Assembly (NCBI RefSeq): GCF_007097145.1 | Contig: NZ_VJVZ01000008.1 | Coordinates: forward strand, 1-64,000 | Reading direction: 5' to 3' | DNA length: 64,000 bases | From: Flavobacterium zepuense | GTDB taxonomy: Bacteria; Bacteroidota; Bacteroidia; Flavobacteriales; Flavobacteriaceae | Part shown: positions 61,948-64,000 of the stretch, piece after piece | How the letters are laid out: every line of letters begins with the position of its first letter | How positions within the stretch are numbered: position 1 is the first letter of the stretch | The notes under the pieces: model-generated | The model's database searches: none | The model's input: the letters and a program-made list of their open reading frames with translations, nothing else | Told to the model about the DNA's origin: nothing | Translations under genes and position numbers: made by a program

Positions 61948-63342
61948 ATGAAAAAGAGGTTTACCACCATTAAAAAGCCCAACCTGCTGTTAGTTTATGC
62001 GCTAATGGCGGTGGCTTTTATTACGTGTTTCCAATTGTACTGGCTATACTCCGTTTACAATAACCAAAAATCGCTTATAAGTGAGGAAACAGAGAATATG
62101 CTTAAAGAATATGCCCTTGATTATGATGGCATGTCTATCATGGGGAATATTAATGGTAACGGGGCCATACTGGCTCCGGAAATGAGGCATTTACCACCCG
62201 ATTCTTTAACCGAAGGGATAAGCATACAGGTTAAGCTATCGGGCGATGCTGAGCATGGCATGCTGCGTGACAGCATTCAAAAAACACTTGACTCTATACT
62301 TTCTTTAAAAGGCAGCGGCAAATTAGATAGTGTGCTTTATAATAAATTTAAATCAAGGCTTTCAGCTGCTTATCCTAATCTTGAGTATGGGCTTTCCTAC
62401 AATATTGGTGATAAAAAGACAAGTTTTCCCAACCCAATGCCCAATACCGCCGATGCTCTTATCGTGGTTAAAACCTCTCAAATAAATCCGTTTAACCAGT
62501 TCAGGCTCATACTGTTTAATTTAGAAAGCGTGGTGTTTCAAAATATGGTATGGGATATAGTGCTTTCTATAGTTTATCTTATAGTGTGCATAAGTGCTGT
62601 TGTGTTGCTTATAAACAGTACTAAAAAAAGCCGCAAGCTTTTGGAAATGAAAGATAACTTTACCAATAATATGACGCACGAGATCAAGACACCGTTAGCT
62701 ACGCTGTATGCGGCTACAGAGGCGCTTGATAAATATGATATGCTTGATGATAAGGTTGCCGCCCGCGAATACATACACATAATGCAGGCCGACTTAAAGC
62801 GCCTTACCGAAATGGCCGAGAGCATTTTATACAACGCCAAGCTTAGCGATGGCCGGATAAACCTTAAAAAGGAGAATATAAATATTAAGCAGATGCTTGC
62901 CGATATAGCAGGTAAATTTAAACCATCTACCGAGGCGCTCAACGCCGTAATTAACACCGATAGTATCCCGGATGATATGTACATAAAGGCGGATGCCGAG
63001 CATTTGTACAATGTGTTTTGTAACCTGGTAGATAATTCCTTAAAATATTCTGAGGGTAATGCCCAGATTTATTTTAGTGCCAGGGAAGAGGGTGAAAAGG
63101 TAAAGATATGGGTAGAAGATAATGGTGTTGGCATTGCCGAGGCGCATCATAAAGATATTTTTAAGCCGTACTTCCGCGTATCTGAAGGTGATGTGCACAC
63201 CGTAAAAGGCTACGGACTTGGCCTTAGCTACGCTTATGAAATTATTGCCCTTCACAAGGGTGTATTAAAACTGCTAAAAAGCCAGCCCGGCAAAGGCACC
63301 ACGTTTGAAATAACCTTACCTCAGGATCAGGACAATGGATAG
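61948..63342 (+). CDS. membrane sensor histidine kinase
   Basis: A 464-aa kinase. Two membrane segments (about 13-34 and 201-223) bound a periplasmic sensing region of about 165 residues. The cytoplasmic part has the H-box FTNNMTHEIKTPLATLYAA (His244), the N-box FCNLVDNSLKYSEG, and the G-boxes VEDNGVGIAEAHHKDIF and GYGLGLSYAYEI. No HAMP domain is evident between the second membrane segment and the H-box. It overlaps the response regulator gene by 8 bases. The arrangement and order resemble the Bacteroides RprXY-type pair, a comparison from memory. Confidence 0.93.
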   Translation: MKKRFTTIKKPNLLLVYALMAVAFITCFQLYWLYSVYNNQKSLISEETENMLKEYALDYDGMSIMGNINGNGAILAPEMRHLPPDSLTEGISIQVKLSGDAEHGMLRDSIQKTLDSILSLKGSGKLDSVLYNKFKSRLSAAYPNLEYGLSYNIGDKKTSFPNPMPNTADALIVVKTSQINPFNQFRLILFNLESVVFQNMVWDIVLSIVYLIVCISAVVLLINSTKKSRKLLEMKDNFTNNMTHEIKTPLATLYAATEALDKYDMLDDKVAAREYIHIMQADLKRLTEMAESILYNAKLSDGRINLKKENINIKQMLADIAGKFKPSTEALNAVINTDSIPDDMYIKADAEHLYNVFCNLVDNSLKYSEGNAQIYFSAREEGEKVKIWVEDNGVGIAEAHHKDIFKPYFRVSEGDVHTVKGYGLGLSYAYEIIALHKGVLKLLKSQPGKGTTFEITLPQDQDNG

Positions 63343-64000
63343 CATAAATGTATTATTTGTAGAAGATGAGCTGTCGCTTGGTAAGATAACCGGCGATATG
63401 CTTACTAAAAATGGCTTTACAGTGCAATGGGCTCAGGACGGACTCCGCGGGCTGGAGGCTTTTGTGCCCGGAAAGTTTGATATTTGTGTGGTAGACATTA
63501 TGATGCCCGGTATGGATGGCTACAGCCTTGTAAAAGAAATTCGTAAGCAGGACACTGATATACCCGTAATATTTTTAACGGCACGCTCCCTGGCCGAAGA
63601 TGTGGTTAAAGGTTTTGAGACGGGAGGTAACGACTATCTTAAAAAGCCTTTTAGTATAGAGGAGCTGGTGGTGCGTATGAATGCCCTGCTTAAGCGGACA
63701 TCTAAACCTGCTGTAGCTCCCGATGCTATTACGCTCTATAATATAGGAGAGTATCGTTTTAACCGTACCCGTATGGAGTTGAGCCGTGCCGATAAGCGAA
63801 TTATACTTACCCACTTGGAAAATGAGCTGCTATACAGGCTTATAGCGAATAAAAATGAGGTACTGCCCCGCCAGAATGTATTGCTGGAGCTATGGAAAGA
63901 CGATTCGTTTTTTAGTGCCCGCAGCATGGATGTCTTTATAACAAAGCTCCGCAAATATTTTTCTGAAGATCCTGCTGTATCTATCGTAAACATTAGGGGT
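63335..64000 (+). CDS. OmpR/PhoB-type response regulator (C-terminus cut by window end)
   Basis: 222 codons are present; the gene runs off the right edge in frame, so it is absent from any list of complete frames. The receiver domain has the acidic pocket VEDE (Glu10, Asp11), the phospho-acceptor Asp54 in CVVDIMMPGMDG, the conserved Thr in FLTAR and Lys in LKKPFS. The winged-helix output domain (from about 128) shows LTHLENELLYRLIANKNEVLPRQNVLLELW and SMDVFITKLRKYF. Family members are 225-235 aa, so only a handful of residues are missing. It is translationally coupled to the kinase (8-base overlap). Confidence 0.93.
   Translation, partial: MDSINVLFVEDELSLGKITGDMLTKNGFTVQWAQDGLRGLEAFVPGKFDICVVDIMMPGMDGYSLVKEIRKQDTDIPVIFLTARSLAEDVVKGFETGGNDYLKKPFSIEELVVRMNALLKRTSKPAVAPDAITLYNIGEYRFNRTRMELSRADKRIILTHLENELLYRLIANKNEVLPRQNVLLELWKDDSFFSARSMDVFITKLRKYFSEDPAVSIVNIRG

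Overview
The window is chromosomal DNA from a member of the Bacteroidota, very probably a Flavobacteriaceae (Flavobacterium-like). Three things point there. Several secreted proteins end in type IX secretion (T9SS) C-terminal sorting domains with the YPNP motif. There is a PorP/SprF membrane protein next to an OmpA-family partner. Many genes have the Bacteroidetes -7 promoter box TAnnTTTG and lack Shine-Dalgarno sites. No rRNA, tRNA, CRISPR array, insertion sequence or prophage was seen.

Layout. 1-5,000: tail of an unknown gene, a strong terminator, a REP-like inverted repeat pair, a di-haem peroxidase lipoprotein, a VOC-family protein and a VWA / MoxR-type AAA+ pair. 5,000-16,100: ArsR regulator plus old yellow enzyme, a secreted SGNH hydrolase, pta-ackA, a secreted beta-helix protein, a cyclophilin, a divergent SDR / HxlR pair and a beta-carbonic anhydrase. 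16,100-26,800: a long minus-strand run (DUF2339, DUF3999-like, uridine kinase, FtsB/DivIC, mutA, a T9SS-exported protein, mutB, a secreted hypothetical). 26,900-32,400: a GH13-like protein that appears to have lost its catalytic residues, a P-loop-like unknown, a NarX/NarL-type two-component pair and release factor 3. 32,700-42,400: PorP/SprF plus OmpA-PD40 protein, then three periplasmic PPIase/SurA-like genes, MoxR, an AT-rich GIY-YIG protein and a small membrane protein. 42,600-52,100: aconitase and a tandem duplication of a ~1,100-residue secreted beta-helix protein. 52,200-54,700: accessory stretch with two stefin-like (cystatin) small proteins and an AT-rich two-gene unit resembling a toxin-antitoxin module. 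54,700-64,000: DUF3095 cyclase-like protein, long-form GAPDH, a frameshifted T9SS protein beside its larger GEVED-domain relative, an NTF2-like protein and an OmpR-type two-component pair running off the window end.

Most of the window is ordinary flavobacterial core metabolism and envelope biology: acetate overflow (pta-ackA), propionate/methylmalonyl-CoA metabolism (mutAB), the TCA cycle (aconitase), OMP folding (SurA-like operon), and T9SS and its cargo. The parts that deserve a second look are the tandem stefin-like inhibitors, the GH13 pseudoenzyme, the toxin-antitoxin-like pair, the exported gene inside the mut operon, the duplicated beta-helix genes with conserved ends and diverged middles, and several operator-like palindromes. 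Functional names rest on motif and family recognition by eye; no database search was run.
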